DNA of 64,000 nt from Bradyrhizobium tropiciagri (GCF_018130505.1 NZ_JAFCKH010000017.1:1-64000), one strand, 5' to 3'; shown: positions 44,529 to 55,055, counted from the first letter of the stretch. The notes: generated from the sequence alone by a model not told the origin. Made by a program: numbers and translations.

Positions 44529-44549
44529 GACACCGCGTGCGTGGCGTGG

Positions 44550-44975
44550 TTACTTCAACGCAGCGATCAGCTTCGCCGCGGTGGCTTCCAGCACCTTAGC
44601 CTCTTCCTTGCGGCTGGCGGGCGGCAGCAGCGGCTCGCCGTCCTTGCGCGGCATCACGTGCATGTGCAGGTGGAATACGACCTGGCCGCCGGCGGGCTCG
44701 TTGAACTGCTGCACGGTGATGCCGTCGGCCTCGAACGCCTTCATCGCCGCGGCGGCGATCTTGTGGGCGCCGCGCGCAACATGGGCGTAGTCGTCGGGCT
44801 TGATGTCGAGGATGTTGCGGGCAGGGGCCTTCGGGATGACGAGCGTATGCCCGGGCGAGCGCGGCATGATGTCGAGGAAGGCGAAGACGTGCTCGTCCTC
44901 ATAGACCTTGTAGCAAGGCAGCTCGCCGCGCAGGATCTTTGCGAAGATGTTGTTGGTGTCGTAGGCGGCGGGCAT
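44550..44975 (-). CDS. HIT family hydrolase
   Basis: This 141-residue protein of the histidine triad superfamily has the triad HLHMHVMP and the family pieces NIFAKILRGELPCYKVYEDE, FLDIMPRSPGHTLVIPK and GAHKIAAAAMKAF. It is a nucleotide hydrolase or transferase of the Hint group acting on nucleoside phosphoramidates or dinucleotides. The start at 44975 (MPAAYDTNN) gives the usual Hint length, with GGAGC upstream on the minus strand. Confidence 0.92.
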   Translation of the reverse strand: MPAAYDTNNIFAKILRGELPCYKVYEDEHVFAFLDIMPRSPGHTLVIPKAPARNILDIKPDDYAHVARGAHKIAAAAMKAFEADGITVQQFNEPAGGQVVFHLHMHVMPRKDGEPLLPPASRKEEAKVLEATAAKLIAALK

Positions 44976-45027
44976 CGGCGGGCTCCTCAAGTTCTGCGGA
45001 TTTAATCTCTGACATGCGACTAGAACG

Positions 45028-46263
<1,236 letters not shown>

Positions 46264-46419
46264 CGAGAATGAAGACCGGTGCCTCGTTTGAGCAGGATCC
46301 CTCCGGAACAGCTGGCTCCACTTCCGGATCATGCTCCGCATTCCGCCATCGATGATGACGACCAACCCTAGCCAAGATCGTGCATCGCAGCGACGACTTC
46401 AAGGCTTGCAAGCGACATG

Positions 46420-47172
46420 TCAGGTTCCCGGAACAAACCCCTCGAAAATCATCTGATCGGCATAACGGGCGGCGCGCTCGCGCTGGTCCACAGTTCGCAC
46501 CGTCCAGGCCAGCAGCGCGCAGCCGAAGATGTTGCGGGCGATCCAGGGCGCCGGCGCCGGCAGCTGGTTGACCCAGTAGGCGACGAAATGCGGTTGGGTA
46601 GCGAAGCCGTGGCGCAGATGGAGCATGCTGTCGCGCTGCGCTTTAGTCAGCCTGTCCCAATGCCCATCGTCGTAGCTGCGCTGGGCGGTGATGCCGCGCG
46701 GCAGGTTCGGCATGATCTCGCGCAGCGCCATCACCTGGTCGGGGTCAAACGACATGCCGACGACGGGCCCGGAATAGGACGACAGCACCTCCGCCATCCG
46801 CCGCACCAGCCTGCGGTCGCCGGCGAACTGGCTCTTCACCTCGACGACCAGCGGGACGCGGCCGGCCACCAGCGTGCAGAGATCGCCGAGCGTCATCATC
46901 TGCTCGGCGGTATCCTTGAACTTGACCGCCTTCAGCTCGGCCGCGGTCTTGGTCAGCAACGGGCCTGAGCCCTCGGTGAGGCGGTCCAGCACATCGTCGT
47001 GATGCACCATCGCCTCGCCGTCGGCGGAAAGCTGGATGTCGCACTCGATGGAGAAATGACCTGCGACCGCGGCGTGGGCCGCGGCCGGCATGTTCTCGAT
47101 GACGCCGCGTGCGGCGTCGTGCAGGCCGCGATGGGCGACCGGCCGCTTCGTCAGCCAATCCGGCGCGCGCAT
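46420..47172 (-). CDS. glycerophosphodiester phosphodiesterase family protein
   Basis: This 250-residue TIM-barrel enzyme hydrolyses glycerophosphodiesters to glycerol-3-phosphate and an alcohol. The family motifs are AHRGLHD with the catalytic His, ENMPAA, IECDIQLSADG with metal-binding Glu and Asp, and VHHDDVLDRLTEG with the second catalytic His. No signal peptide is present, so it is probably cytoplasmic. Its ATG shares a base with the stop of the RidA gene (TGATG), so the two are translated together. Confidence 0.92.
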   Translation of the reverse strand: MRAPDWLTKRPVAHRGLHDAARGVIENMPAAAHAAVAGHFSIECDIQLSADGEAMVHHDDVLDRLTEGSGPLLTKTAAELKAVKFKDTAEQMMTLGDLCTLVAGRVPLVVEVKSQFAGDRRLVRRMAEVLSSYSGPVVGMSFDPDQVMALREIMPNLPRGITAQRSYDDGHWDRLTKAQRDSMLHLRHGFATQPHFVAYWVNQLPAPAPWIARNIFGCALLAWTVRTVDQRERAARYADQMIFEGFVPGT

Positions 47173-47639
47173 CAGGAGACTTCGAAAATACCCTCGACCT
47201 CCACCGCCGCATCCGCCGGCAGCGAGGCGACGCCGACCGTGGTGCGGGCATGTCGGCCCTTGTCGCCGAACGCCGCGACCATCAGGTCGGAGGCGCCGTT
47301 CAGCACCTTCGGTCCGTCGAGGAAGTCGGGCGCGGAATTAATGAAGCCGCCGAGCCGCACCACGCGCACCACCTTGTCGAGGTCGCCGAGCGCGGCCTTG
47401 ATCTGCGCCAGCAGGTTGATCGCGCAGCCCTGCGCCGCGGCGACGCCTTGCTCGAGGGTGACGCCGGCGCCCAGCTTGCCCTTGGCGATCAGCTTGCCGT
47501 CGGCGCCGAAGCAGACCTGGCCCGACACGAACAGCAGGTTTCCGGTGCGGACGAAGCCGACATAGTTCGCGACCGGGGAGGTCGGCTCGGGCAGTGTGAT
47601 GCCCTGTGACGCCAGTTTTTGTTCGACCGTACCCGCCAT
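47172..47639 (-). CDS. RidA family protein (YjgF-like), long form
   Basis: This 155-residue member of the RidA/YjgF superfamily removes reactive enamines or imines, or does related chemistry. GFVRTGNLLFVSGQVCF, GVAAAQGCAINLLAQIKAAL, VVRLGGFINSAPDF and ARTTVGVASLPADAAVEVE are present. It belongs to the long-loop YjgF subgroup, which lacks the catalytic Arg of classic RidA. The start at 47639 gives the family N-terminus (MAGTVEQKLASQGITLP). It overlaps the phosphodiesterase gene by one base. Confidence 0.9.
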   Translation of the reverse strand: MAGTVEQKLASQGITLPEPTSPVANYVGFVRTGNLLFVSGQVCFGADGKLIAKGKLGAGVTLEQGVAAAQGCAINLLAQIKAALGDLDKVVRVVRLGGFINSAPDFLDGPKVLNGASDLMVAAFGDKGRHARTTVGVASLPADAAVEVEGIFEVS

Positions 47640-47878
47640 TTTGTTCGTTCCCGGTTGGATTTCCACACGAAGCCTGAAAACGCGCTCAGGCGGCACATTG
47701 TTTCGCGCATCGTGCCGCCGGTTGCAAGCGAGCGGGCGGGCCTGGGCGGCCCGGAATGCGGCCGAAAAAGTCGGTACTTCCCGTCGTTGTCCGTTACCTT
47801 TTTGTGAAATTTGCCCCAGTTGCGGCGCAATAGAGCCGTCTCTATTGTAACGAATCGTCATCCCCTTGAGGAGAAACC

Positions 47879-48745
47879 ATGATCCTGCCGTTGCTTGCTC
47901 CGTCGCGTGCCCTGGTGCTGACGATCGCGGTGGTTGCGGGATCAGGTTTGGCGCACACGCCGGCCCTCGCGGCGGCGAGCGGGCCGTTTCTCGCGCATCA
48001 GGCACTCTACGACCTCAGCCTCGTCAAGTCGCGCGCCGGCAATTCGATCAGCGATGCGCGCGGGCGCATCCTGTACAATTTCTCCGGCAACTCCTGCGAA
48101 GGCTACACCTCGGAATTCCGCCAGGTGTCGGAGCTCGACAGCGGTGAGGGCAAGGTCACGCTGTCGGATCTGCGCTCGTCGTCCTGGGAGGATGCCGCGG
48201 GCAAGAGCTATCGCTTCAAGATCGACACCCGCATGAACGACAGTGCGACGGCGCCGGTCGACGGCATGGCCGAGCGGGTCGGCGATCATATCACCGTGAA
48301 GCTGACGCAGCCGGTGAAGAAGACCTTCAATCTCGACGGTAAGGTCGTGTTCCCGACCGAGCAGATCCAGCACATCATCGCCGCGGCCCGCGAGGGCAAG
48401 TCGGTGCTCGAGCTCACCGTCTATGACGGCTCCGACAATGGCGAGAAGGTCTACAGCACGCTGAGCGTGATCGGCCGGGCGATCCCCGGCGACCGCGCGC
48501 CGTCCTCGCCGGATCCGTCGACCGCGAACGACGTGATGAAGACGATGACGCGCTGGCCGGTGACGGTGAGCTATTACGACCGCGATGCCCGGGCGAAGGA
48601 CGGCGAGCAGACCCCGGTCTATGCGATGTCATTCGAGCTGTACGAAAATGGCGTGTCCCGCGCGCTGGTGCTGGATTACAACGATTTCGTGATCTCGGGC
48701 GCGATGGACAAGTTCGACGTTCGGGATTCCAAACCCTGCAAGTGA
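47879..48745 (+). CDS. eipB: EipB-like periplasmic cell envelope protein (DUF1849)
   Basis: This 288-residue protein has a signal peptide (residues 1-32) and the EipB/DUF1849 pattern: FLAHQALYDLSLVKSRAG, GRILYNFSGNSCEGYTSEFR, DLRSSSWEDAAGKSYRF and FPTEQIQHIIAAAR. The two cysteines, in GNSCEGY and in the final KPCK, match the disulfide known in Brucella EipB. EipB forms a periplasmic spiral beta structure and maintains the envelope with EipA. It is transcribed alone after an intergenic space divergent from the RidA gene. Confidence 0.88.
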   Translation: MILPLLAPSRALVLTIAVVAGSGLAHTPALAAASGPFLAHQALYDLSLVKSRAGNSISDARGRILYNFSGNSCEGYTSEFRQVSELDSGEGKVTLSDLRSSSWEDAAGKSYRFKIDTRMNDSATAPVDGMAERVGDHITVKLTQPVKKTFNLDGKVVFPTEQIQHIIAAAREGKSVLELTVYDGSDNGEKVYSTLSVIGRAIPGDRAPSSPDPSTANDVMKTMTRWPVTVSYYDRDARAKDGEQTPVYAMSFELYENGVSRALVLDYNDFVISGAMDKFDVRDSKPCK

Positions 48746-48765
48746 TGGTTGGTTAGCGCCGCACA

Positions 48766-48899
48766 CTCGGTGTCGTCCCGGCGAAGGCCGGGACCCATAA
48801 CCACCAAGCTTCGGTCGTAGAATTCGTTGCGGCCACTGCGTCGTACTACAACACAACCCAGTGGTAATGGGTCCCGGCCCGCGCCGGGACGACACCGAG
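48766..48899. repeat. dispersed palindromic repeat, family 5
   Basis: CTCGGTGTCGTCCCGGCG at the left is complemented by CGCCGGGACGACACCGAG at the right, and GGGACCCAT by ATGGGTCCC nearer the centre. The unit forms one long hairpin of about 134 bases between the EipB-like and RidA genes. It is a common alphaproteobacterial repeat type. Confidence 0.8.
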
Positions 48900-48980
48900 C
48901 AAGGTGGCGCGGCGTCGCTCTGGCCGAGCGCGCCTGACCGCGATACGCTTCCCCAAACACGCGTGTCAGGGAGGCACCCA

Positions 48981-49382
48981 ATGAGCAAGCTCGACCATCT
49001 TCGTCCCAGCGGCCTGCATCACAATCCGGCCTATTCGCACGTCGTCGTCGCCTCGGGCGCGCGCACGATCTACATCTCGGGACAGGTGTCCACCGATGAG
49101 GAGGGACGTGTGGTCGGCCCCGGCGATCTCGCCGCGCAGACGACGCAGGTGATGACCAATCTCGGCCTGGCGCTGAAAGCCGCCGGTGCAACCTATTCCG
49201 ACATCGTCAAGATCACGACCTTCGTCGTCGGCTACAAGCCGGAGCTGCGTCCGATCATCGGCAAGGCGCGCGGCAAGTTCTTCGAGGGCATGGAGCCGCC
49301 CGCGAGCACGCTGGTCGGCGTGTCGGCGCTGGCGGCGCCGGAATGGCTGATCGAGATCGAGGCGGTGGCCGTGGTGGATTGA
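48981..49382 (+). CDS. RidA family protein
   Basis: This 133-residue RidA/YjgF-superfamily protein has YSHVVVASGARTIYISGQVS, AAQTTQVMTNLGLALKAAG, DIVKITTFVVGYKPEL and PASTLVGVSALAAPEWLIEIE. The segment before the last strand has no clear catalytic Arg, so it may be one of the subgroups with other activity. The start at 48981 has GGGAGG at 48969-48974. Confidence 0.88.
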   Translation: MSKLDHLRPSGLHHNPAYSHVVVASGARTIYISGQVSTDEEGRVVGPGDLAAQTTQVMTNLGLALKAAGATYSDIVKITTFVVGYKPELRPIIGKARGKFFEGMEPPASTLVGVSALAAPEWLIEIEAVAVVD

Positions 49383-49394
49383 GGCTCTCGGCGT

Positions 49395-50711
49395 CTACTC
49401 GTCTGCCTGCTTCTCCGGCCCCTCATAGGCAATGCCGCGGATCACGGCGGCGTTGCCGAACTTCTTGCGCAGATTGTCCATCGCGCGCTCGGCATGTGCG
49501 GAGCGGCGGTCGAGCATGTCGGAATCGCTGGCCTGCGAGCCCGGGCGCAGCGCACTGACGCCGGTGCCCATCAGGCGGAAAGCTGTCCCGTCGATCTCCT
49601 TGGCCAGCATCTCGCGCGACACCGAAAAAATCTTGGCGGCGAGCTGGGTCGGGGTCTGGATCGATTGCGAGCGGGTGCGCTGGCGGAAGTCCGCGGTCTT
49701 CAGCTTCAGCGTGATGGTGCAGCCGGACAGCTCGCTGGTCTTCAGCCGCGCCGAGACCTTCTCGGACAGTTTCCAGAGCAGCCTTTCCAGCGTCGCGAAG
49801 TCGCGGATGTCGGTCTCGAAGGTGGTCTCGCTGGAGATCGTCTTGGCGCCGCGGTCGGGCACCACGCTGCGGTCGTCGATGCCGCGCGCCAGCCGCCACA
49901 GCCGGCGGCCTTCGCCGGCGAACTGCTTCATCAGCTCGTTCTCGTCGGCGCGTTGCAGATCGGCGATCAGGCGGAAGCCGCGTTGCACCAGCTTCTCCTG
50001 CGTCGCGGGACCAACGCCGTAGATGAAGCCGACCGGCTTTTCGGAAAGCATCTGCCGCGCCTCGTCCTGGTCGAGCGCGGCAAAGCCGCGCGGCTTGTCG
50101 AGGTCGGAGGCGATCTTGGCGAGGAACTTGTTGCAGGACAGGCCGACCGACACCGTGATGCCGATGTCGCGCTCGACGTCGCGGGCGAATTTGGCGAGCA
50201 CCTTGGCCGGGATCATGCCATGGACGCGCTGCGTGCCGGAGAGGTCGAGGAACGCCTCGTCGATCGACAGCGGCTCGACCAGCGGCGTCAGCGCCTGCAT
50301 GGCGCGGCGCACCTCGCGGCCGACACGCACATACTTCGCCATGTCGGGCGGGATCACGGTCGCGTTGGGACAGAGTTCCAGCGCCTTGAACATCGGCATC
50401 GCCGAGCGGACGCCGTAGGTGCGGGCGATGTAGCAGGCGGCCGACACCACGCCGCGCTTGCCGCCGCCGATGATCACTGGACGGTCGGCGATCTCAGGAT
50501 TGTCCCGCTTCTCCACCGTCGCGTAGAACGCATCGCAGTCGATATGCGCCAGCGTCAGCGCGGGCAGGGTGCGGTGACGCACCAGTCGCGGTGAGCCGCA
50601 ATGGCTGCAGCGCTTCACCTTGATATCGAGGTCGCCGAGGCAGTCTCGGCAGAAACTGAGGGGGCCGTCGAAAGCTGCCGCCGCGGAGGTCACGGCACGT
50701 CGCGCTCCCAT
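49395..50711 (-). CDS. dinB: DNA polymerase IV (Y family), with N-terminal zinc-ribbon-like extension
   Basis: This 438-residue translesion polymerase has the Y-family palm motifs LTLAHIDCDAFYATVE and PLSIDEAFLDLSG, GLSCNKFLAKIASD, the helix-hairpin-helix GVGPATQEKL, and the little-finger domain to about residue 395. The first 45 residues contain CRDCLGD...RCSHCG, four cysteines in a zinc-ribbon spacing before the polymerase begins. Its start overlaps the end of the DUF3572 gene by 22 bases. It copies past DNA damage with low fidelity. Confidence 0.93.
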   Translation of the reverse strand: MGARRAVTSAAAAFDGPLSFCRDCLGDLDIKVKRCSHCGSPRLVRHRTLPALTLAHIDCDAFYATVEKRDNPEIADRPVIIGGGKRGVVSAACYIARTYGVRSAMPMFKALELCPNATVIPPDMAKYVRVGREVRRAMQALTPLVEPLSIDEAFLDLSGTQRVHGMIPAKVLAKFARDVERDIGITVSVGLSCNKFLAKIASDLDKPRGFAALDQDEARQMLSEKPVGFIYGVGPATQEKLVQRGFRLIADLQRADENELMKQFAGEGRRLWRLARGIDDRSVVPDRGAKTISSETTFETDIRDFATLERLLWKLSEKVSARLKTSELSGCTITLKLKTADFRQRTRSQSIQTPTQLAAKIFSVSREMLAKEIDGTAFRLMGTGVSALRPGSQASDSDMLDRRSAHAERAMDNLRKKFGNAAVIRGIAYEGPEKQADE

Positions 50712-50989
50712 TTGGGATCACGCAGCACTTGATGGGCGGCGGCGATGTTGGTCGGGTGCAGCTCGGAGGCCTTGGCGAAGGCCGTCACGGTCGCATCGTC
50801 GCGCATCACGAAATCGAGCACACTCGCAAGAAATTGAGGATCGGATGCCGCGTTCCGCAGCGTCTCTGGACCGATTCCGGATTCGGCCAGGAACAGGCCC
50901 AGCCGCTCGGGCTCGCCGGCGATGAAGCTCAGCGCTTGAATCGCAACGATTTCAGCGACTTCGCGGGGGTTGTGAACAGGCTTTTTCAA
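50690..50989 (-). CDS. DUF3572 family protein
   Basis: This 99-residue helical protein matches DUF3572: AEIVAIQALSFIAGEPERLGLFLAESGIGPETL, then DPQFLASVLDFVMRDDATV and the ending HPTNIAAAHQVLRDPKWE. It is cytoplasmic and of unknown function. It lies upstream of and overlaps dinB by 22 bases, so the two are probably translated together, which hints at a link to DNA repair or replication. Confidence 0.85.
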   Translation of the reverse strand: MKKPVHNPREVAEIVAIQALSFIAGEPERLGLFLAESGIGPETLRNAASDPQFLASVLDFVMRDDATVTAFAKASELHPTNIAAAHQVLRDPKWERDVP

Positions 50990-51218
50990 CGGGCCGGTTT
51001 GCCTTTCCGTTAACTTATGGTCTCTATTGAGGGCCCATCATGCCCGAGTCTTCCAAGCGTGTTCAAGCAATCGGAAACCACGCCGCGGACGTTAGACGAA
51101 CGGGTTAACGGGTTAGAGCGATTCTGGCGCTAGTTTGAATTCACATTTTCGACGCGCCCCGAGCGCGGTGCGTGAGGTGCCGCAAGCGGGCCCGTTTCTT
51201 GAGATTGGGAGGGACGGG
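50990..51218. other. 229-base region upstream of divK
   Basis: Divergent promoters for the DUF3572-dinB and divK-pleD units must lie here. GGTTAACGGGTTAG at 51105-51118 contains TTAA half sites but not in the spacing of a full CtrA box. GGGAGGGACGGG at 51207-51218 supplies the divK ribosome-binding site. Confidence 0.45.
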
Positions 51219-51584
51219 ATGGCCAAAACCGTCCTGATCGTGGAGGACAACGAGCTCAACATGAAGCTCTTTCGCGATCTGTTGGAAGCGCATGGCTATC
51301 AGACCTCGGGCACCAGCAACGGCTTTGAGGCACTCGATCTCGTCCGCAAATTGCGTCCCGATCTCATTTTGATGGATATCCAGCTGCCTCAGGTTTCCGG
51401 CCTCGAGGTCACGCGCTGGATCAAGGACGACCCCGACCTGCGCGCGATCCCGGTGGTCGCGGTTACAGCCTTCGCGATGAAGGGCGACGAAGAACGCATC
51501 CGCGAGGGCGGCTGCGAAGCGTATTTGTCCAAGCCGATCTCGGTCGGGAAATTCATTGAGACTGTCCGACGCTTTATCGGATAG
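51219..51584 (+). CDS. divK: polar single-domain response regulator DivK
   Basis: This 121-residue receiver domain without output domain has the phosphoacceptor Asp53 in [13 protein letters not shown], the acidic pair in IVEDNELN, the Thr in AVTAFAM and the Lys in LSKPI. In Caulobacter, DivK is phosphorylated by DivJ and PleC and controls CckA-CtrA through DivL. It lies directly before pleD in the same direction with a gap of 15 bases, the conserved cell-cycle arrangement. The start at 51219 follows GGGAGGGACGGG. Confidence 0.95.
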   Translation: MAKTVLIVEDNELNMKLFRDLLEAHGYQTSGTSNGFEALDLVRKLRPDLILMDIQLPQVSGLEVTRWIKDDPDLRAIPVVAVTAFAMKGDEERIREGGCEAYLSKPISVGKFIETVRRFIG

Positions 51585-51599
51585 GGGAGTAGTGGTTCA

Positions 51600-52973
51600 A
51601 TGTCCGCGCGTATCCTCGTCGTCGATGACGTTCCGGCGAACGTCAAGCTGTTGGAAGCCCGCCTGTCGGCCGAATATTTCGACGTGCTGACCGCATCCAA
51701 CGGAACCGAGGCGCTGCAGATCTGCGCGCGCGCCGAATGCGACATCATCCTGCTCGACGTCATGATGCCCGACATGGACGGCTTCGAGGTCTGTCGTCGC
51801 CTGAAGTCCAATCCGGCGACGCATTTCATTCCGGTCGTGATCGTCACCGCGCTCGACAGCCCCGCCGACCGCGTCCGCGGGCTCGAGGCCGGCGCCGATG
51901 ATTTCCTCACCAAGCCGGTATCCGACGTCGTGCTGATCGCGCGCGTGCGCTCGCTGACGCGGCTGAAGATGATGACCGACGAACTGCGCATGCGCGCCAT
52001 CACCTCGCTCGAGATCGGCATGCAGGCGCCGGAGCGCAGCGCGATCGCCGACAAGGGCATGGGCGGCCGCATCCTTTTGGTCGACGATCGTCCGTCGTCC
52101 TACGAGAAGCTGGCGCCGATCCTGTCCACCGAGCACACCGTCGACGTCGAGGCCAATCCCGCGGAAGCATTGTTCCACGCCGCCGAGGGCAATTACGACC
52201 TCTTGATCGTCTCGCTCAGCCTCGACAATTACGACGGCCTGCGGCTGTGCAGCCAGGCGCGCTCGCTGGAGCGCACCCGCCAGGTGCCGATCCTCGCCAT
52301 CTCCGATGCTGACAACAACACGCGGTTGATGCGCGGGCTGGAGATCGGCGTCAACGATTACCTGCTGCGCCCGGTCGACAAGAACGAACTGCTGGCGCGC
52401 GCGCGCACCCAGATCCGCCGTCGCCGCTACACCGATCATCTGCGCGACAATGTGCAGAACTCGATCGAGATGGCGATCACCGACGCGCTGACCGGGCTGC
52501 ACAACCGCCGCTACATGGAGAGCCATCTCGCGACGCTCGCGGAGCAGGCCTCGGTTCGCGGCAAGCCGCTGGCGCTGATGATCCTCGACATCGACTTCTT
52601 CAAGTCGATCAACGACACCTATGGTCACGATGCCGGCGACGACGTGCTGCGCGAATTCGCGGTGCGCATCCGCAAGTCGATTCGCGGCATCGATCTCGCC
52701 TGCCGCTACGGCGGCGAGGAGTTCGTGATCGTGATGCCGGAGACCGATCTGCATGTCGCCGGCATGGTCGCCGAGCGGCTGCGCCGGTCGATCGCGGGCG
52801 AGCCGTTCTCCGTCGGCAAGGCCGGCACGCGGATCGCGGTCACGATCTCGATCGGTTTGTCCACGCTGGAGCGCAAAGGCGAGGCCATCGCCGACGTGCT
52901 CAAGCGCGCCGACACCGCGCTGTATCGCGCCAAGCACGACGGCCGCAACCGCGTGGTTTCCGCGGCGGCGTAA
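51600..52973 (+). CDS. pleD: response regulator diguanylate cyclase PleD
   Basis: This 457-residue protein has two receiver domains (the first with Asp53 in IILLDVMMPDMDGFE; the second, about 155-270, degenerate) and a C-terminal GGDEF domain (about 290-457) with RYGGEEF. It makes cyclic di-GMP when phosphorylated at the first receiver, and in Caulobacter drives the motile-to-sessile switch. The second receiver lacks the phosphoacceptor Asp and serves as dimerisation adaptor, as in known PleD. It forms an operon with divK. Confidence 0.95.
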   Translation: MSARILVVDDVPANVKLLEARLSAEYFDVLTASNGTEALQICARAECDIILLDVMMPDMDGFEVCRRLKSNPATHFIPVVIVTALDSPADRVRGLEAGADDFLTKPVSDVVLIARVRSLTRLKMMTDELRMRAITSLEIGMQAPERSAIADKGMGGRILLVDDRPSSYEKLAPILSTEHTVDVEANPAEALFHAAEGNYDLLIVSLSLDNYDGLRLCSQARSLERTRQVPILAISDADNNTRLMRGLEIGVNDYLLRPVDKNELLARARTQIRRRRYTDHLRDNVQNSIEMAITDALTGLHNRRYMESHLATLAEQASVRGKPLALMILDIDFFKSINDTYGHDAGDDVLREFAVRIRKSIRGIDLACRYGGEEFVIVMPETDLHVAGMVAERLRRSIAGEPFSVGKAGTRIAVTISIGLSTLERKGEAIADVLKRADTALYRAKHDGRNRVVSAAA

Positions 52974-52981
52974 CGCGATCC

Positions 52982-53070
52982 CGTAGCCCGGATGAAGCGA
53001 AGCGAAATCCGGGAACGCGCCATCCGCTGATACAGCGGCCCCGGATTGCGCTGCGCTCCATCCGGGCTAC
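52982..53070. repeat. dispersed palindromic repeat, family 3, copy 3
   Basis: It has the same arms as 41634-41720 and 44441-44528. A partial extra arm (CTCTCCGGGCTACG) follows at 53076-53089, suggesting a nested or broken second copy. It lies between the convergent pleD and serine hydrolase genes. Confidence 0.85.
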
Positions 53071-53098
53071 GCAGCTCTCTCCGGGCTACGAAGCCGGC

Positions 53099-54307
53099 TT
53101 ATCGCCCGCGCCTCATTGCATCATACGCCATTCGCTTGAACTCGAACGCGAACGGATGGACGAACGCCATCTGGCGCTGCGCCATCATCACGCCGGCGGT
53201 GCCGGTCTTCGGCGAGATCCACCACTGCGTGCCGGCGACGCCGCCCCAATAGAGCTCGCCGGCCGCGTCGGGATGATCGATCGGCGCGGTGGGATTGAGG
53301 ATCAATCCACCGGCGAGGCCATAGGCCTTGCCGGGTTGCTCGCCCATCATCGCAAAGCGGATCCATTGTCCGGGCGTGAGCTGGTTGGTCATCGCCTGCG
53401 CGATCGTTTCCGGCTTCAGCAGCGTCGGCCCGCCCGGCAGCAGGCTGCGGATCAGCGCGACCATGTCGTGCAGCGTGGAGACCAGCCCGCCGCCGCCGTT
53501 GAAGCGCGGCACCGGACGCAGGTAAGCGCCGGGGTAGGGCGAGTTGTCGGTCCGCGTCAGTCCCGGCTTCATCGGATCCATCAGGTCCGCACCGGCGTAA
53601 TAGGCGACGAGGCGGTTGTGGTCCTTCTCCGGCACGAAGAATCCAGTGTCCACCATGCCGAGCGGATCGAGAATGCGCGCCTTGATGAACTTGTCGAACG
53701 GCTGGCCGCTGATGACCTCCACCAGCCGCGCCACCACGTCGATGGCAACGGAATATTCCCACGATGTGCCGGGATGGAAGACCAGCGGCAGGTCGGAGAG
53801 GCCGTCGACCATGTCGGCGAGCGTCGTCAGCGGATTGAGGATCCTGCGCTCGTTGTAGGCCTTGAAGATCGGCGTGCCCGGATCGAACAGGCCGTAGCTG
53901 AGGCCGGCGCTGTGGCTGAGCAGGTGACGAATGGTGATCGACGATCGTGCCGGCTCGGTGTCGTCGATCGACGTCGCGCCCGGCCGCAGCACCTTGCGCT
54001 TGCCGAGTTGCGGGATGAATTTCTCGATCGGATCGTCGAGCTGAAGACGGCCTTCCTCGAACAGCAGCAGGGCGGCGCAGGAGGCGATCAGCTTGGTGTT
54101 GGAGAAGATGCGGAAGATGTGATCGGTGCGCAGTGCCGTCTGCGCTTCCTTGTCGGCCCATCCGACGCAGCCGACGTCGGCGAGTTCGCGCCCGTGAAAG
54201 ACCGCCCAGGAGATGCCGGACAACAGATCGGCGTCGATATAACGCTGCATGGCCGCGCGCGCCGGCGCGAAATCATAGCCGGTGGCGGTCACCTTCAGAT
54301 CTTCCAT
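53099..54307 (-). CDS. serine hydrolase of the beta-lactamase / class C family
   Basis: This 402-residue protein has the class C beta-lactamase-like core: SxxK motif in FSNTKLIAS (about residue 49), tyrosine motif WEYSVAIDVVARL (about 180) and a late GWYWGGV-like segment (ELYWGGVAGTQWW). It hydrolyses esters or D-amino-acid peptides, as in the EstB, LovD and alkaline D-peptidase group. No signal peptide is seen, so it is probably cytoplasmic and an esterase. It is convergent with pleD. Confidence 0.85.
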   Translation of the reverse strand: MEDLKVTATGYDFAPARAAMQRYIDADLLSGISWAVFHGRELADVGCVGWADKEAQTALRTDHIFRIFSNTKLIASCAALLLFEEGRLQLDDPIEKFIPQLGKRKVLRPGATSIDDTEPARSSITIRHLLSHSAGLSYGLFDPGTPIFKAYNERRILNPLTTLADMVDGLSDLPLVFHPGTSWEYSVAIDVVARLVEVISGQPFDKFIKARILDPLGMVDTGFFVPEKDHNRLVAYYAGADLMDPMKPGLTRTDNSPYPGAYLRPVPRFNGGGGLVSTLHDMVALIRSLLPGGPTLLKPETIAQAMTNQLTPGQWIRFAMMGEQPGKAYGLAGGLILNPTAPIDHPDAAGELYWGGVAGTQWWISPKTGTAGVMMAQRQMAFVHPFAFEFKRMAYDAMRRGR

Positions 54308-54440
54308 GGTCGCTCCCGTGTTGTGCCGCGGACCGTTCGCGCGGTCGTCGGCAATCTCGCGTGGCGGAATATCCGGTTCAGGACAAGGTCACGCTCTGCT
54401 CACGCTAACAACCAAACCGGATCGCGGGACGCAACCGTAT

Positions 54441-55055
54441 TCAGCCGGCGCGCTTCTTCCTTGCCGGCTCCTCCGGACTATTGGGCTTGTCGAACTTCAC
54501 CCCGGCATTGATCAGCAACACCCGCGCGGCTTCCCTGGCCGCACGCGCCATCGCCGGATCGTCGCGCACGAGGTCCTGCGCGATCGAGCCATCGACCAGC
54601 AGCACCAGCTGGGTCGCGAGCCGCTCGGGATCGGCGACGCCAAGCTGTTGCAGCAGATCGCGAAACCAGGTGCGGCGGCTTTCCTTGAAGGCGATCGCGA
54701 TGGTCTTGACGGTACGGTCGCCGTCGTCCGGTCCGAGCTCCGCTACCGCATTGACGAACGGGCAGCCGCGAAAATCCTTGGCCGCGAAGCGCCGCTCCAG
54801 CGAATCGAAGGTGGCGAGGATCTGCTCGGCCGGCGGCTTGTCGGAGGGGCGCGGCTGCACGAAGCGGCCCTGCAGATAGGCCGCGATCAGCGCGTCCTTC
54901 GATGGGAAGTGGTTGTACAGCGTGCGCTTGCTGATGCCGATCTCGGCCGCGATGGTGTCGACGCCGATGGCGCGAATGCCCTGCAGATAGAACAGCTTGT
55001 CGGCGGTCTCGAGGATCCGCTCTTTCATGGTCTGTTTGGGAGGCGGGGAAGCCAT
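54441..55055 (-). CDS. TetR family transcriptional regulator
   Basis: This 204-residue repressor has an N-terminal helix-turn-helix (about 10-58): ERILETADKLFYLQGIRAIGVDTIAAEIGISKRTLYNHFPSKDALI is the class consensus, here from position 11 on. The C-terminal half is the helical ligand-binding domain (RGCPFVNAVAELG). The start at 55055 (MASPPPKQ) gives the family length. It is divergent from an MFS transporter and a palindrome lies between, the standard TetR-pump arrangement. Confidence 0.92.
   Translation of the reverse strand: MASPPPKQTMKERILETADKLFYLQGIRAIGVDTIAAEIGISKRTLYNHFPSKDALIAAYLQGRFVQPRPSDKPPAEQILATFDSLERRFAAKDFRGCPFVNAVAELGPDDGDRTVKTIAIAFKESRRTWFRDLLQQLGVADPERLATQLVLLVDGSIAQDLVRDDPAMARAAREAARVLLINAGVKFDKPNSPEEPARKKRAG

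Noticed and set aside
51105-51118. Possible CtrA box upstream of divK
   Set aside because: TTAA half sites are present (GGTTAACGGGTTAG) but the second reads TTAG and the spacing is not the TTAA-N7-TTAA of a full site.
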